Below are positions 33,748 to 42,362 of a stretch of DNA of 64,000 nt, in pieces. The stretch is from Marimonas arenosa (lineage in GTDB: Bacteria > Pseudomonadota > Alphaproteobacteria > Rhodobacterales > Rhodobacteraceae). Position 1 is the stretch's first letter; the number at the start of each line of letters is the position of its first letter. The stretch lies in NCBI RefSeq assembly GCF_030848945.1, contig NZ_JANHAX010000007.1, positions 1 through 64,000 of the forward strand. Direction: 5' to 3'. The notes under the pieces were generated by a model. That model did no database searches. It saw only the letters and a list, made by a program, of their open reading frames with translations, and was not told the origin of the DNA. The translations under genes were made by a program, and so were the position numbers.

Positions 33748-34923
33748 TCAATTCAGACGCGCCCGCAGCACCCGCAACATGTTACCACCCATCACCTTGG
33801 CAATCTGCGCCTCGGTCAGACCGGCGCGCAGGAGCGCATCGGTGAGGGCCGGCAGTTCCGACGTGTCGAACGCGGTGCGCACCGCGCCGTCGAAATCCGA
33901 GCCGAGCGAGATGGCGTCCTCGCCGACCGCGGCAATCCCGGCCCGGATCATCGCGGCGATGCCGTCCGGGTCGATCCGGTCGCAGGCCACCTCGGCCCAG
34001 TAGCCGATGCCGATCACGCCGCCACTGGCCGCGATGCCGCGCATCAGTTCGTCGGGCAGGTTGCGCTTGACCGGGCAATGCGAATGGATGCCGGAATGGC
34101 TGAGCACGATCGGCACATCGGTCATCGCCAGCACGTCGCGCACCACCTGCTCGCTGGAATGCGCCACGTCGATGATCGCCGGCCGCCGGGCCAGTTCGGC
34201 CACCACCTGCCGGCCAAGCTCGGTCAGGCCGTGATTGCCGATCCCGTGCAGCGAGCCGCCGAGCTCGTTGTCGAAGAAATGCTGCAGGCCGAATACCCGG
34301 TGGCCAGCGGTGATCAGCCTGGCCAGGTTGTCGAAATCGCCCTCCAGCGGGTGCAGACCCTCGACCCCGAGGATGGCGCCGGTTACCCGTTTGTCTTTCG
34401 CCCGCGCGTCGAGCACCGCCTCGAGATCGGCGCGGCTGCGGATGATCCTGAGCCGTCCCTCCGAGGCCGCCTCGAACCGTTCCAGCTTTTGCGCCTGATA
34501 GATCGCGCGCTCGAAGATCGACGTCCAGGTGCGGATCGGCCAGAGCTGGCCAAAGGCGAGCAGGGTGATGTTGTCCCGGGCCTCGGCAGAGTTGCTGTCG
34601 TAGTTCATCCCCGCCGGCGTCTTGGTCACCGCGGTGAACACCTGCACCGCGACGCCGCCCTCTTCGAGCCGTGGCAGATCGACCTGGCCGCGGGTGCCGC
34701 GCTGCAGCAGGTCGCGTTGCCACAGCAGGCTGTCGGCATGCCAGTCGCCCACCACCAGACGGTCATGCAAGGCCCGCGCCGCGTCGCTGACCGGGTAGGG
34801 GTCATGCTCCGCCACCCGGTTCTGCTGCCGCTCGACGATGCCCGGCGCGAAGGTCCAGAACCCGATCAGTCCCAGCGCCGCCAATACCACCACGGACAGC
34901 AGCAATCGCCGCACCCATTTCAT
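33748..34923 (-). CDS. Membrane-anchored zinc dipeptidase (renal dipeptidase family, M19)
   Basis: Encodes 391 residues. One N-terminal transmembrane segment (LLLSVVVLAALGLIGFWTFA) anchors the enzyme facing the periplasm. The metal-binding motifs are in order: DWHADSLLW (His-x-Asp), the bridging Glu in GVEGLHPLEG, and His in VAHSSEQVV and LSHSGIHSH, followed by the conserved GSDFDGAVRTAF. M19 enzymes cleave dipeptides, including D-amino acid-containing ones from peptidoglycan turnover. The exact substrate is not clear. Confidence 0.92.
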   Translation of the reverse strand: MKWVRRLLLSVVVLAALGLIGFWTFAPGIVERQQNRVAEHDPYPVSDAARALHDRLVVGDWHADSLLWQRDLLQRGTRGQVDLPRLEEGGVAVQVFTAVTKTPAGMNYDSNSAEARDNITLLAFGQLWPIRTWTSIFERAIYQAQKLERFEAASEGRLRIIRSRADLEAVLDARAKDKRVTGAILGVEGLHPLEGDFDNLARLITAGHRVFGLQHFFDNELGGSLHGIGNHGLTELGRQVVAELARRPAIIDVAHSSEQVVRDVLAMTDVPIVLSHSGIHSHCPVKRNLPDELMRGIAASGGVIGIGYWAEVACDRIDPDGIAAMIRAGIAAVGEDAISLGSDFDGAVRTAFDTSELPALTDALLRAGLTEAQIAKVMGGNMLRVLRARLN

Positions 34924-35007
34924 CGCGCCACCCCCCTCGTCCGGGTGCGATTAATTCATGGGTCGCGATTCGTCACAACGCTGCCGCGAGGGAAATCCGG
35001 ACCGGTC

Positions 35008-35081
35008 CTTCATCTGGCTGGAAATATCCCGGGGGTCCGGGGGCAGAGCCCCCGGTCGGTCGGAGGGCGCCGCAGGCGCCC
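35008..35081 (+). repeat. Intergenic repeat copy with two GC hairpins
   Basis: CTTCATCT, a six-base spacer and AAATATCCCGG begin the element at 35008. Two perfect hairpins follow: CCGGGGGC/GCCCCCGG (35037-35055, loop AGA) and GGGCGCC/GGCGCCC (35065-35081). Related copies are at 20991-21012, 53421-53448 (reversed) and 53463-53491. It lies between the dipeptidase and purD, both on the minus strand, so it may act at the 3' end of purD. Confidence 0.7.
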
Positions 35082-35092
35082 TTCGACTCCTC

Positions 35093-36355
35093 TCAAAGCG
35101 CCCGCCAGCCGATATCGCGGCGGCAGAACCCTTCGGGCCAGTCGATCCGGTCGACCATGGCATAGGCCCGGTCGCGTGCCTGCTGCAGGCTGGCGCCCCG
35201 CGCGGTAACGTTCAGTACCCGTCCGCCCGCGGCCACGATCTGCCCGTCTTTGCGGGCCGTTCCGGCGTGGAAGACCATTTGGAAACTGTCCTCTGGGCAG
35301 GTCTCCAGCCCCCGGATCACGCTACCTTTCGCGTAATCGCCGGGATAGCCTTTCGCGGCCATCACCACCGTCATGGCATGGTCGTCGGCCCAGTCGACGC
35401 GGGTTTCGCCGAGCCGCCCTTCGGCGGCGGCGTGGATCAGGTCGAAGGCCTGCGCCCCCAGCCGCATCATCAGAACCTGGCATTCCGGGTCGCCGAAGCG
35501 GACATTGTATTCCACCAGCCGTGGCTGGCCGTCCTTGATCATCAGTCCGACAAAAAGAACGCCCTGGTAGGGCGTGCCGCGCCGGGCCATCTCTCTGAGC
35601 GTCGGGCGCACGATCTCGTCCATGGTCTTCTGCACCGTGGCCTCGGTCATCACCGGCGCCGGGGAATAGGCGCCCATGCCGCCGGTGTTGGGGCCGGTGT
35701 CGCCTTCGCCGACGCGCTTGTGGTCCTGCGCGGTGCCGACGGGAAGCGCCGCCTCGCCGTCGCAGAGCACGAAGAACGAGGCTTCTTCGCCCTCCATGAA
35801 TTCCTCGATCACCACCTCGGCACCGGCTCCGCCGTAGGCGCCGCCGAACATGTCGTCCAGCGCTGACAAGGCCTCGTCGAGCTCCATCGCCACGATCACG
35901 CCCTTGCCGGCGGCGAGTCCGTCGGCCTTGATCACGATCGGCGCGCCCTGTTCCTCGACGTAAGCCTTCGCCGCCGCCAGGTCGGTAAAATGCGCATAGG
36001 CCGCTGTCGGCGCGCCGGCGGCATCGCAGACCTGCTTGGTGAAGCTTTTCGAGGCCTCGAGCCGCGCCGCCGCCTCGGACGGGCCGAACACCAGGATGCC
36101 GGCCTCGCGCAGCCGGTCGGCGACGCCCACCGCTAGCGGCGCTTCGGGGCCGACGATCACGAAGTCGATGGCGTTTTCCACGGCGAAGGTCACCACGGCG
36201 CCGCCATCCATGATGTCGAGCGCGGCGCATTCGGCGATCTCGGCGATGCCGGCATTGCCCGGCGCGACGATCAGCTTGTCGCATTTCGGGTTCTGCATCA
36301 CCGCCCAGGCCAGCGCATGCTCGCGCCCGCCGCTGCCGAGAATGAGGATGTTCAT
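35093..36355 (-). CDS. purD: Phosphoribosylamine-glycine ligase (GAR synthetase)
   Basis: Encodes 420 residues. The N-terminal domain begins [20 protein letters not shown], the family signature. The ATP-grasp domain holds [54 protein letters not shown] and [14 protein letters not shown]. It joins phosphoribosylamine and glycine in the second step of purine synthesis. Length is normal. Divergent from xseA, from which it is separated by 68 bases. Confidence 0.98.
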   Translation of the reverse strand: MNILILGSGGREHALAWAVMQNPKCDKLIVAPGNAGIAEIAECAALDIMDGGAVVTFAVENAIDFVIVGPEAPLAVGVADRLREAGILVFGPSEAAARLEASKSFTKQVCDAAGAPTAAYAHFTDLAAAKAYVEEQGAPIVIKADGLAAGKGVIVAMELDEALSALDDMFGGAYGGAGAEVVIEEFMEGEEASFFVLCDGEAALPVGTAQDHKRVGEGDTGPNTGGMGAYSPAPVMTEATVQKTMDEIVRPTLREMARRGTPYQGVLFVGLMIKDGQPRLVEYNVRFGDPECQVLMMRLGAQAFDLIHAAAEGRLGETRVDWADDHAMTVVMAAKGYPGDYAKGSVIRGLETCPEDSFQMVFHAGTARKDGQIVAAGGRVLNVTARGASLQQARDRAYAMVDRIDWPEGFCRRDIGWRAL

Positions 36356-36423
36356 GCCGCTCTCCCTTGGCCTTCGCTCGGGCGCGTTCTAAGCTGGCGG
36401 GGCACAAGAGACAAGCGAACCAG

Positions 36424-37974
36424 ATGTCCGACCTGATCGACGATCCCGTCCCCGGCCAGAACGAGCCGGAATATTCCGTCACCGAGATCTCCAACGCGAT
36501 CAAGCGGGTGATCGAGGGCGAGTTCGGCCATGTCCGCATTCGCGGCGAGGTGGGCCGTGTCAGCCGACCCCGCTCGGGACATGTCTATCTCGATCTCAAG
36601 GACGAGAAGTCGGTGCTCAATGGGGTGATCTGGAAGGGCGTCGCGTCCCGTCTGGCGGTGCAGCCCGAGGAAGGCATGGAGGTGGTGGCCACCGGCCGGA
36701 TGACCACTTTCGGCGGCCAGTCGCGTTATCAGATCGTGATCGAGGACATCAAGCCTGCCGGCATGGGCGCGCTGATGGCAATGCTGGAAAAACGCAAGCA
36801 GCAGCTTGCCGCCGAAGGCCTGTTCGCCCCCGAGCGAAAGAAGAAGCTCCCCTATCTGCCGGAAGTCATCGGGGTTATCACCTCGCCCTCGGGCGCGGTG
36901 ATCCGCGATATCCTGCACCGCCTGCGTGACAGGTTCCCGCGCAAGGTGCTGATCTGGCCGGTGGCGGTGCAGGGCGAACGTTGCGCGCCGGAAGTGGCCC
37001 GCGCCATTGCCGGATTCAACGCGCTCGAGCCCGGCGGCCGCATCCCGCGCCCCGACCTGCTGATCGTCGCCCGCGGCGGCGGCAGCATCGAAGACCTCTG
37101 GGGCTTCAACGAAGAAATCGTCGCCCGCGCCGCGGCGGCCTCGGACATCCCGCTGATCTCCGCCGTCGGGCACGAGACCGACACGACGCTGATCGACTAT
37201 GTCGCCGACAAGCGCGCGCCCACACCCACCGCCGCCGCCGAACTGGCGGTGCCGGTGCGGCTGGAACTGCTGACCTGGGTCGAAGGCCAAGGCGGCCGCA
37301 TGACCCACGCACTGGGGCAGGGCATCGCGGCGCGCGGCCAACGGTTGCGCGATCTCTCGCGCGCGCTGCCGCGGGCGGAGACGTTGCTCGATGGCCCGCG
37401 CCAGCGGCTCGACCGCGCGTCCGACCGGTTGCCGGCGGCGCTCACCACCGGCGTGCAGCGCCGCAAGGTCCGGCTGTCGGAGGTCTCTGGCTCGCTGCGG
37501 CCCTCGGTGCTGAGCCGGCAACTGGCGCAGGACCGCCATCGTCTCGACGTGGCGCTGCAGCGACTCGCAACCGGCCTCAGCCAGGCCATCGAGCGCAAGC
37601 GCGAGGCCTTGGGGCGCCGCGCCGATCGGCTGAGCCCGGCGCCGATTCTCCGCGAGATCAACCAGAAATCCGAGCGGTTGCAAGGGCTTGCGCGGCGGCT
37701 GTCAGACGCGGCCAGACGCCAGTCAGACGAGCGGCGGCAACGGGTCGAAGCGCTCGATCGGCTACGCGAGACGCTGGGCTACAAGGCGACGCTCCAACGC
37801 GGCTATGCCGTGGTGCGCGGCGATGACGGGGTGTTGACCACCAAGGCGGCGGCCGAACAATCGCCCCCGCGCGAGATCGAGTTTGCCGACGGCCGGCTGA
37901 AACTTGGGGCGGTCTCCAAGGTGAGGCGGGCAGGAAAGTCCGAGGAGCCACCCGAGCAGGGAACGCTGTTCTGA
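36424..37974 (+). CDS. xseA: Exodeoxyribonuclease VII large subunit
   Basis: Encodes 516 residues. An OB-fold domain (EYSVTEISNAIKRVIEGEFG, VGRVSRPRSGHVYLDLKDEK) precedes the catalytic core with VIGVITSPSGAVIRDILHRL, LLIVARGGGSIEDLWGFNEE, and VGHETDTTLIDYVADKRAPT. A long coiled-coil region rich in Arg and Leu makes up the rest, ending in GYKATLQRGYAVVRGDDGVL. It degrades single-stranded DNA together with XseB, which is not in the window. ATG 36424 is chosen since the OB domain follows directly. Confidence 0.97.
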   Translation: MSDLIDDPVPGQNEPEYSVTEISNAIKRVIEGEFGHVRIRGEVGRVSRPRSGHVYLDLKDEKSVLNGVIWKGVASRLAVQPEEGMEVVATGRMTTFGGQSRYQIVIEDIKPAGMGALMAMLEKRKQQLAAEGLFAPERKKKLPYLPEVIGVITSPSGAVIRDILHRLRDRFPRKVLIWPVAVQGERCAPEVARAIAGFNALEPGGRIPRPDLLIVARGGGSIEDLWGFNEEIVARAAAASDIPLISAVGHETDTTLIDYVADKRAPTPTAAAELAVPVRLELLTWVEGQGGRMTHALGQGIAARGQRLRDLSRALPRAETLLDGPRQRLDRASDRLPAALTTGVQRRKVRLSEVSGSLRPSVLSRQLAQDRHRLDVALQRLATGLSQAIERKREALGRRADRLSPAPILREINQKSERLQGLARRLSDAARRQSDERRQRVEALDRLRETLGYKATLQRGYAVVRGDDGVLTTKAAAEQSPPREIEFADGRLKLGAVSKVRRAGKSEEPPEQGTLF

Positions 37975-38032
37975 GGCGGGGCGAACATTCGCTGCAGCCG
38001 ACGTGGATTGCGGGGACCGCGCCGCCCGGGGG

Positions 38033-38431
38033 TTAGACACCGATCTTCGGCCCGAGGCAGGTCATCGGCTTGTCGCTCTGTTCGACCTCGTAGAGTTCGC
38101 GTCCCGAAGGGTCGTTTTCGAACCGCGCCGCCAGCCCACCGGCCTGGAGCCGGAATGACCAGCAATGGTGATCGTCAGGGCGGTCTTCATAGGCGAAACA
38201 GATCAACCCGGCGTCCTCCCACCAGTATCCATCCATGCATTGCCCGTCGAGAAACGACCACCGCACCTTGCGGTCCGGCAGGTATTCCTCGGCCCCGTAC
38301 GGTCGCCCGTTCGAGCTGTAGTAGTAGGTCTTTCCGAGGGTCAGCGCCTCGAACTCCGCGGCGCTCAGTTGGTCCTGCGCCGCGGCGAGGCCGGGCCAGA
38401 AAAGCAACAGGAGAACGACGGCGCGCCACAT
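38033..38431 (-). CDS. Small exported protein of unknown function
   Basis: Encodes 132 residues from ATG 38431 at the start of a signal peptide (MWRAVVLLLLFWPGLAAAQ). The mature part has AEFEALTLGKTYYYSSNGRP, WSFLDGQCMDGYWWEDAGLI and DHHCWSFRLQAGG, with two or three cysteines that may form a disulfide. It is rich in Trp, Tyr and acidic residues. I do not know the family with certainty. It is ten bases downstream of the AlkB-like gene and probably in the same transcript. Confidence 0.8.
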   Translation of the reverse strand: MWRAVVLLLLFWPGLAAAQDQLSAAEFEALTLGKTYYYSSNGRPYGAEEYLPDRKVRWSFLDGQCMDGYWWEDAGLICFAYEDRPDDHHCWSFRLQAGGLAARFENDPSGRELYEVEQSDKPMTCLGPKIGV

Positions 38432-38441
38432 GGGGCGGAGG

Positions 38442-39473
38442 TTACGCCCTTCCCGGAAGGCGGGCAAGCGCGCGGCGCATGATCCGGCGCCAGAGCGGCG
38501 GATATAGGGCGATTGCTCCCATCACCGGCAGCGTATGGGGCAGGATCGGCATGGTCCCGCGCAGCCGCAGCGCCGGATAGGGCCGGTCGGGATGCAGGTG
38601 GTGGTCGGAATGGCGCGGTGCATTCACCATCAGGGCCGAGCTGAACCAGTGCGGCGAATTCCAGCTGTGGGCGTCTCCGACCGGTTCCGGTTTGCCGCCG
38701 TCGCGCACGGCGCGGCGAAGCCCGTAATGCTGCACGTAATCCGAGAGCAGGATCTGCATCTGGGCATGGAGGGCGAGGAAAAGACAGGCCGCCAGACCCG
38801 CTGGCCCGGCCAGCAAGAGGCTCGCTGCAAGCACCACAGCGGCGATCAGCCCGTAGCCGAGATAAGGGTGGCTCCAGACCGGCGGCGGTGTTTGCGCCCG
38901 CGCCCGCAGGGCGTTTTCGGCGCGCAGGCCGGCGCCGAAGGAGCCACCCCAAGCGCGGGAACAAAAGCGATAGAATCCAAGACCTTCCGGTGCGGAATTC
39001 GGGTCGGACCCGGTGCCGACATGGACGTGATGCACCAGCAGATGCGCCGAGGCATGGTGGCCCATCAGCAAAGACGCGTAGATTGCACGACCCAGCCGGC
39101 GCGCGGCCCGGGCGTCGTTGTGGATGAGCTCGTGGGCGTTCGGGTGCGCAACCTGCCCGAACCACAGCCCCCCCGCAACGAGCGTGACGACCCGGTCGGC
39201 GAGGCCGACGTCGCCCCGGGAGACCGCCGCCAGCAGCGTGACGAGCAACGTGAAATGCAGCCCGCCCAACACGACGGAGAGGATCTTGCCGCTCGGAAAC
39301 TCGGCCCCGTCGGTCGCCTCGGGCAGGAGCCGCGGCATGTAACGGTCGAGCAGGGCGGTGAACACCGTCATGTAGAAAAGCGCGGCCCAGGGCCAGATCC
39401 CACCGGCCAGCGCCGCCGCACCGATCAACGCGACCGGTAGAATTGTGGCGATGGCAAAAAGGGTCATGTGCAT
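38442..39473 (-). CDS. AlkB-like membrane di-iron alkane hydroxylase
   Basis: Encodes 343 residues from ATG 39473, placed by GGAG seven bases upstream; a much longer frame extends upstream but is not protein-like. About six transmembrane helices are seen. The di-iron histidine motifs are HPNAHELIHN, MGHHASAHLLVHHVHVG and APRHSDHHLHP, the arrangement of the fatty acid desaturase/hydroxylase superfamily and of alkane 1-monooxygenases. It probably hydroxylates a hydrocarbon chain at the membrane using a rubredoxin-type electron donor, none of which is adjacent. The natural substrate could be other than n-alkanes. Confidence 0.88.
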   Translation of the reverse strand: MHMTLFAIATILPVALIGAAALAGGIWPWAALFYMTVFTALLDRYMPRLLPEATDGAEFPSGKILSVVLGGLHFTLLVTLLAAVSRGDVGLADRVVTLVAGGLWFGQVAHPNAHELIHNDARAARRLGRAIYASLLMGHHASAHLLVHHVHVGTGSDPNSAPEGLGFYRFCSRAWGGSFGAGLRAENALRARAQTPPPVWSHPYLGYGLIAAVVLAASLLLAGPAGLAACLFLALHAQMQILLSDYVQHYGLRRAVRDGGKPEPVGDAHSWNSPHWFSSALMVNAPRHSDHHLHPDRPYPALRLRGTMPILPHTLPVMGAIALYPPLWRRIMRRALARLPGRA

Positions 39474-39645
39474 CCCGGGGCTCCTTTCGGCCGGTCTGGC
39501 GGGTATTGCGGCGGATTTCACGGTATCATCGGGTAAATTCGAAGGCACGGCCAACGCAAATCGCGCCTGCGAAGTCGTTTTTAGCCTCGCGTGCCGGGCG
39601 GCTTGGGCTTTAGGAAGGGAGGCGGAGTGACAGGAGGGCGCGGCG

Positions 39646-41331
39646 ATGGCGCTGGGCGAGAAAAAAGGCGTCTGGAAATCAGGCAAGGGCAAGGGGCGAC
39701 ACACGCCCAAAGGCCGGCAGCTGGACGATGCCGCGCTGGCCGAGGTCCGGGCGCTGCTGGGCGACCGGCCACGTCGCCGCGACCTGCTGATCGAGTTCCT
39801 GCACCTGATCCAGGACGCGCATGGCCATCTGTCGGCAGCACATCTGCGCGCGCTGGCCGAGGAGATGCGGTTGAGCCAGGCGGAAGTTTATGAAGTGGCG
39901 AGTTTCTATGCCCATTTCGACATCGTGAAGGAAGGTGAGGCCCCGCCACCGCCGCTGACCATCCGGGTTTGCGACTCGCTGTCGTGCGAACTCAAGGGCG
40001 CTCAGGCGCTGCTGGCGGCACTGAAAGACGGGCTCGACCCGGCCGAGGTGCGCGTGGTGCGCGCGCCCTGCATGGGCCGCTGCGATGCCGCGCCGGTGCT
40101 GGAGCTGGGACACAACCAAATCGATCACGCCACGGTGGCGCGCGTCACGGACGCCATTGCCGCTGGGGATATCCATGCGGAAATCCCAGATTATCAGGGG
40201 CTTGAGGCTTATCGTTCCGGTGGAGGATACGAGGTTCTGACGCGGCTGCGTCAGGACGGAGACTGGGAAGATGTGCAGGCGCAGGTGCTCGGGTCGGGAC
40301 TGCGCGGGCTTGGTGGCGCAGGATTTCCCTCGGGGCGCAAGTGGGGCTTTGTGCGGGCGCATCCCGGGCCACGCTATCTTGCCGTCAACGGCGATGAGGG
40401 CGAGCCCGGAACCTTCAAGGATCGCCACTACCTGGAGCGCGAACCTCATGTCTTTCTCGAGGGCGCACTGATCGCCGCCTGGGCGGTCGAGGCTGTGCAT
40501 ATCTTTGTGTATATGCGCGACGAGTACCCCGCCGTGCGCGTGATTCTGTCTCGCGAAATCAAAGCTCTGGAAGACGCAGGTCTTGTGGACAAAGGCTTCA
40601 TCGAGCTGCGCCGCGGTGCCGGGGCCTATATCTGCGGCGAAGAAAGCGCGATGATCGAGTCGATCGAGGGCAAGCGCGGCGAGCCGCGCCACCGTCCGCC
40701 TTTCGTGGCCGAGGTCGGGGTCTTCGGACGGCCGACGCTGGTGCATAATGTCGAAACCCTCTACTGGGTCGCCCAGGTGATGAAAGACGGCTCGGAACTG
40801 CTCAATTCGGTTGAGAAAAACGGTCGTAAGGGGCTGCGATCCTACTCGGTGTCCGGGCGGGTGAATTCCCCGGGTGTTTATCTGCTGCCCGCTGGCTCCA
40901 CGATCGTGGATGTCATCGACGCGGCCGGTGGCATGGAAGACGGTCACACTTTCAAGGCCTATCAGCCGGGTGGGCCGTCCTCGGGGCTGTTGCCTGCCAC
41001 GATGGACGACATCCCGCTCGACTTCGACACGCTGCAGCCGCACGGGTCGTTCATCGGATCGGCGGCGGTGGTGGTTTTGTCGGACCATGATTCCGCACGA
41101 GATGCGGCGCTCAACATGCTGAAATTCTTCGAAGACGAAAGCTGCGGCCAGTGCACCCCCTGCCGCGTCGGCTGTGAAAAGGCGGTGAAGCTGATGCAGG
41201 CCGAACGCTGGGACCAGGGGCTTCTGGAAGAGCTGTGCGAGGCGATGGCGGATGCGTCGATCTGTGGGCTGGGGCAGGCGGCGCCGAACCCGATCCGCCT
41301 GACGATGAAACATTTCGGAGACGAGGTTTGA
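39646..41331 (+). CDS. NuoE-NuoF fusion: NAD-linked flavoprotein subunit, formate dehydrogenase FdsB-like
   Basis: Encodes 561 residues. Residues about 30-180 form a thioredoxin-like 2Fe-2S domain with CDSLSC and APCMGRC. The rest is a NuoF-like module: NADH loop GLRGLGGAGFPSGRKWGF, FMN-binding YLAVNGDEGEPGTFKDRHYL, SLBB region and the 4Fe-4S motif ESCGQCTPCRVGCEKAV. In FdsGBA-type formate dehydrogenases these parts pass electrons from the molybdenum subunit to NAD+. No FdsA-type gene is within the window, so the partner must be elsewhere or be a different dehydrogenase. An AGGAGG-like site precedes ATG 39646. Confidence 0.88.
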   Translation: MALGEKKGVWKSGKGKGRHTPKGRQLDDAALAEVRALLGDRPRRRDLLIEFLHLIQDAHGHLSAAHLRALAEEMRLSQAEVYEVASFYAHFDIVKEGEAPPPPLTIRVCDSLSCELKGAQALLAALKDGLDPAEVRVVRAPCMGRCDAAPVLELGHNQIDHATVARVTDAIAAGDIHAEIPDYQGLEAYRSGGGYEVLTRLRQDGDWEDVQAQVLGSGLRGLGGAGFPSGRKWGFVRAHPGPRYLAVNGDEGEPGTFKDRHYLEREPHVFLEGALIAAWAVEAVHIFVYMRDEYPAVRVILSREIKALEDAGLVDKGFIELRRGAGAYICGEESAMIESIEGKRGEPRHRPPFVAEVGVFGRPTLVHNVETLYWVAQVMKDGSELLNSVEKNGRKGLRSYSVSGRVNSPGVYLLPAGSTIVDVIDAAGGMEDGHTFKAYQPGGPSSGLLPATMDDIPLDFDTLQPHGSFIGSAAVVVLSDHDSARDAALNMLKFFEDESCGQCTPCRVGCEKAVKLMQAERWDQGLLEELCEAMADASICGLGQAAPNPIRLTMKHFGDEV

Positions 41332-41984
41332 GCCCGATTCTCGCCGTCTCTGCCATCCTTTCCGCCCTCTATTGGGCGGTGTTCTGCCATCGCGGCGCAA
41401 GCTGGCCGAAATCGCTGGTCAAGACCGCCTCGGTGCTGCTGCTGGCGTTCGCGGCGTGGCAGGCGGGTGGGGCGTGGGGGCTGATCGTCGCGCTGCTCTT
41501 GTGCGCACTGGGTGATTTCCTGCTGTCGCGCGACGGCAAAGCCGCGTTCATGGCCGGGGTCGGGGCCTTCGCGGCGGGCCATGTCGCCTATGTCGTGCTG
41601 TTCGCCAGCCGCGCGACCGCCGATCCCGCGCGGCTGTGGCAGATGCCGCAGAATGTGCTGGTCGCCGGGCTGGCTATGCTCGGCGTCGTCATGGTGGCGG
41701 TGCTGTGGCGCCGGGCCGGGGCGCTGCGCGGCCCGGTATTGGCCTATGTCCCGGTGATCCTGGCGATGGGTATCGCTGCGCTGATGCTGCCACCGGATTT
41801 CGAGGCGGTTCTGGTTTTGCCGGCGGCGCTCTTGTTCATCCTGTCCGACTTCGTTCTGGCGATGGAGATGTTCGTGCTGCGGGCGGACCAGGCCCTGCGC
41901 CGCCTCGCGCCGTTCATCGTCTGGCCGACCTACTGGCTGGCGCAGTTGGGGTTCACCCTGGCCTTTGCGCCCGCGGCGGCCTGA
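41328..41984 (+). CDS. YhhN-family membrane protein (lysoplasmalogenase-like)
   Basis: Encodes 218 residues and about seven to eight transmembrane helices. Family motifs include the lysine-containing WPKSLVKTASVLLLAFAAW, LLLCALGDFLLSRDGKAAFM, GHVAYVVLFA and ILSDFVLAMEMFV with conserved acidic residues within helices. Characterised relatives hydrolyse the vinyl ether bond of lysoplasmalogens; this role is inferred here. The start is TTG 41328, overlapping the previous stop in TTGA, with GGAG seven bases before. An earlier frame exists but would lie within the NuoE-NuoF gene. Confidence 0.85.
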   Translation: MSPILAVSAILSALYWAVFCHRGASWPKSLVKTASVLLLAFAAWQAGGAWGLIVALLLCALGDFLLSRDGKAAFMAGVGAFAAGHVAYVVLFASRATADPARLWQMPQNVLVAGLAMLGVVMVAVLWRRAGALRGPVLAYVPVILAMGIAALMLPPDFEAVLVLPAALLFILSDFVLAMEMFVLRADQALRRLAPFIVWPTYWLAQLGFTLAFAPAAA

Positions 41985-42362
41985 TCCGTGGCGATTGCGG
42001 TAGACGACTCAGACACCGTCCTTTGCCCGGACCGCACGGCAAGGCAGATCAGGCGCCGCACGGTCGTTGCATCTGACGCGCACGATCAGGATTCTCACAG
42101 GGTGGACGGAGCCGTTTCGCCTGACCGGTCGGCGCAGCCCACGGAAATGAGGCTGTGGCGGACGCCGCAATGCCCGATTGCGTCGCGCAGGGGGCGTTCG
42201 GGACATCTGCGGACCGGATGCGCTGGGCCAGACCGAGACGTCTGACCGCGCCGCGGACCGCCCCCACGAGAACCCGGTTCGCCGCGCGCGTCGGGCATCA
42301 ATCTGCCTTTTCATGTCCGCCGCGGAGGATTAAGTGGAGAGAAAGGCATCAAAGGGGCGCTC
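41985..42362. other. 378-base gene-free stretch upstream of ftsY
   Basis: No convincing gene. A 101-codon frame on the minus strand (42009-42314) is an Arg-rich shadow without a family-like pattern. I looked for the conserved core of the 4.5S RNA because of the link to FtsY and did not find it. The stretch must contain the ftsY promoter, which I cannot place. Confidence 0.5.

Noticed and set aside
42009-42314. Possible 101-residue Arg-rich protein on the minus strand
   Set aside because: No family-like pattern or ribosome binding site; composition is that of non-coding GC-rich DNA.
41985-42362. A 4.5S (SRP) RNA next to ftsY
   Set aside because: The conserved GGAAGCAGCC-type core is absent from both strands of this stretch.
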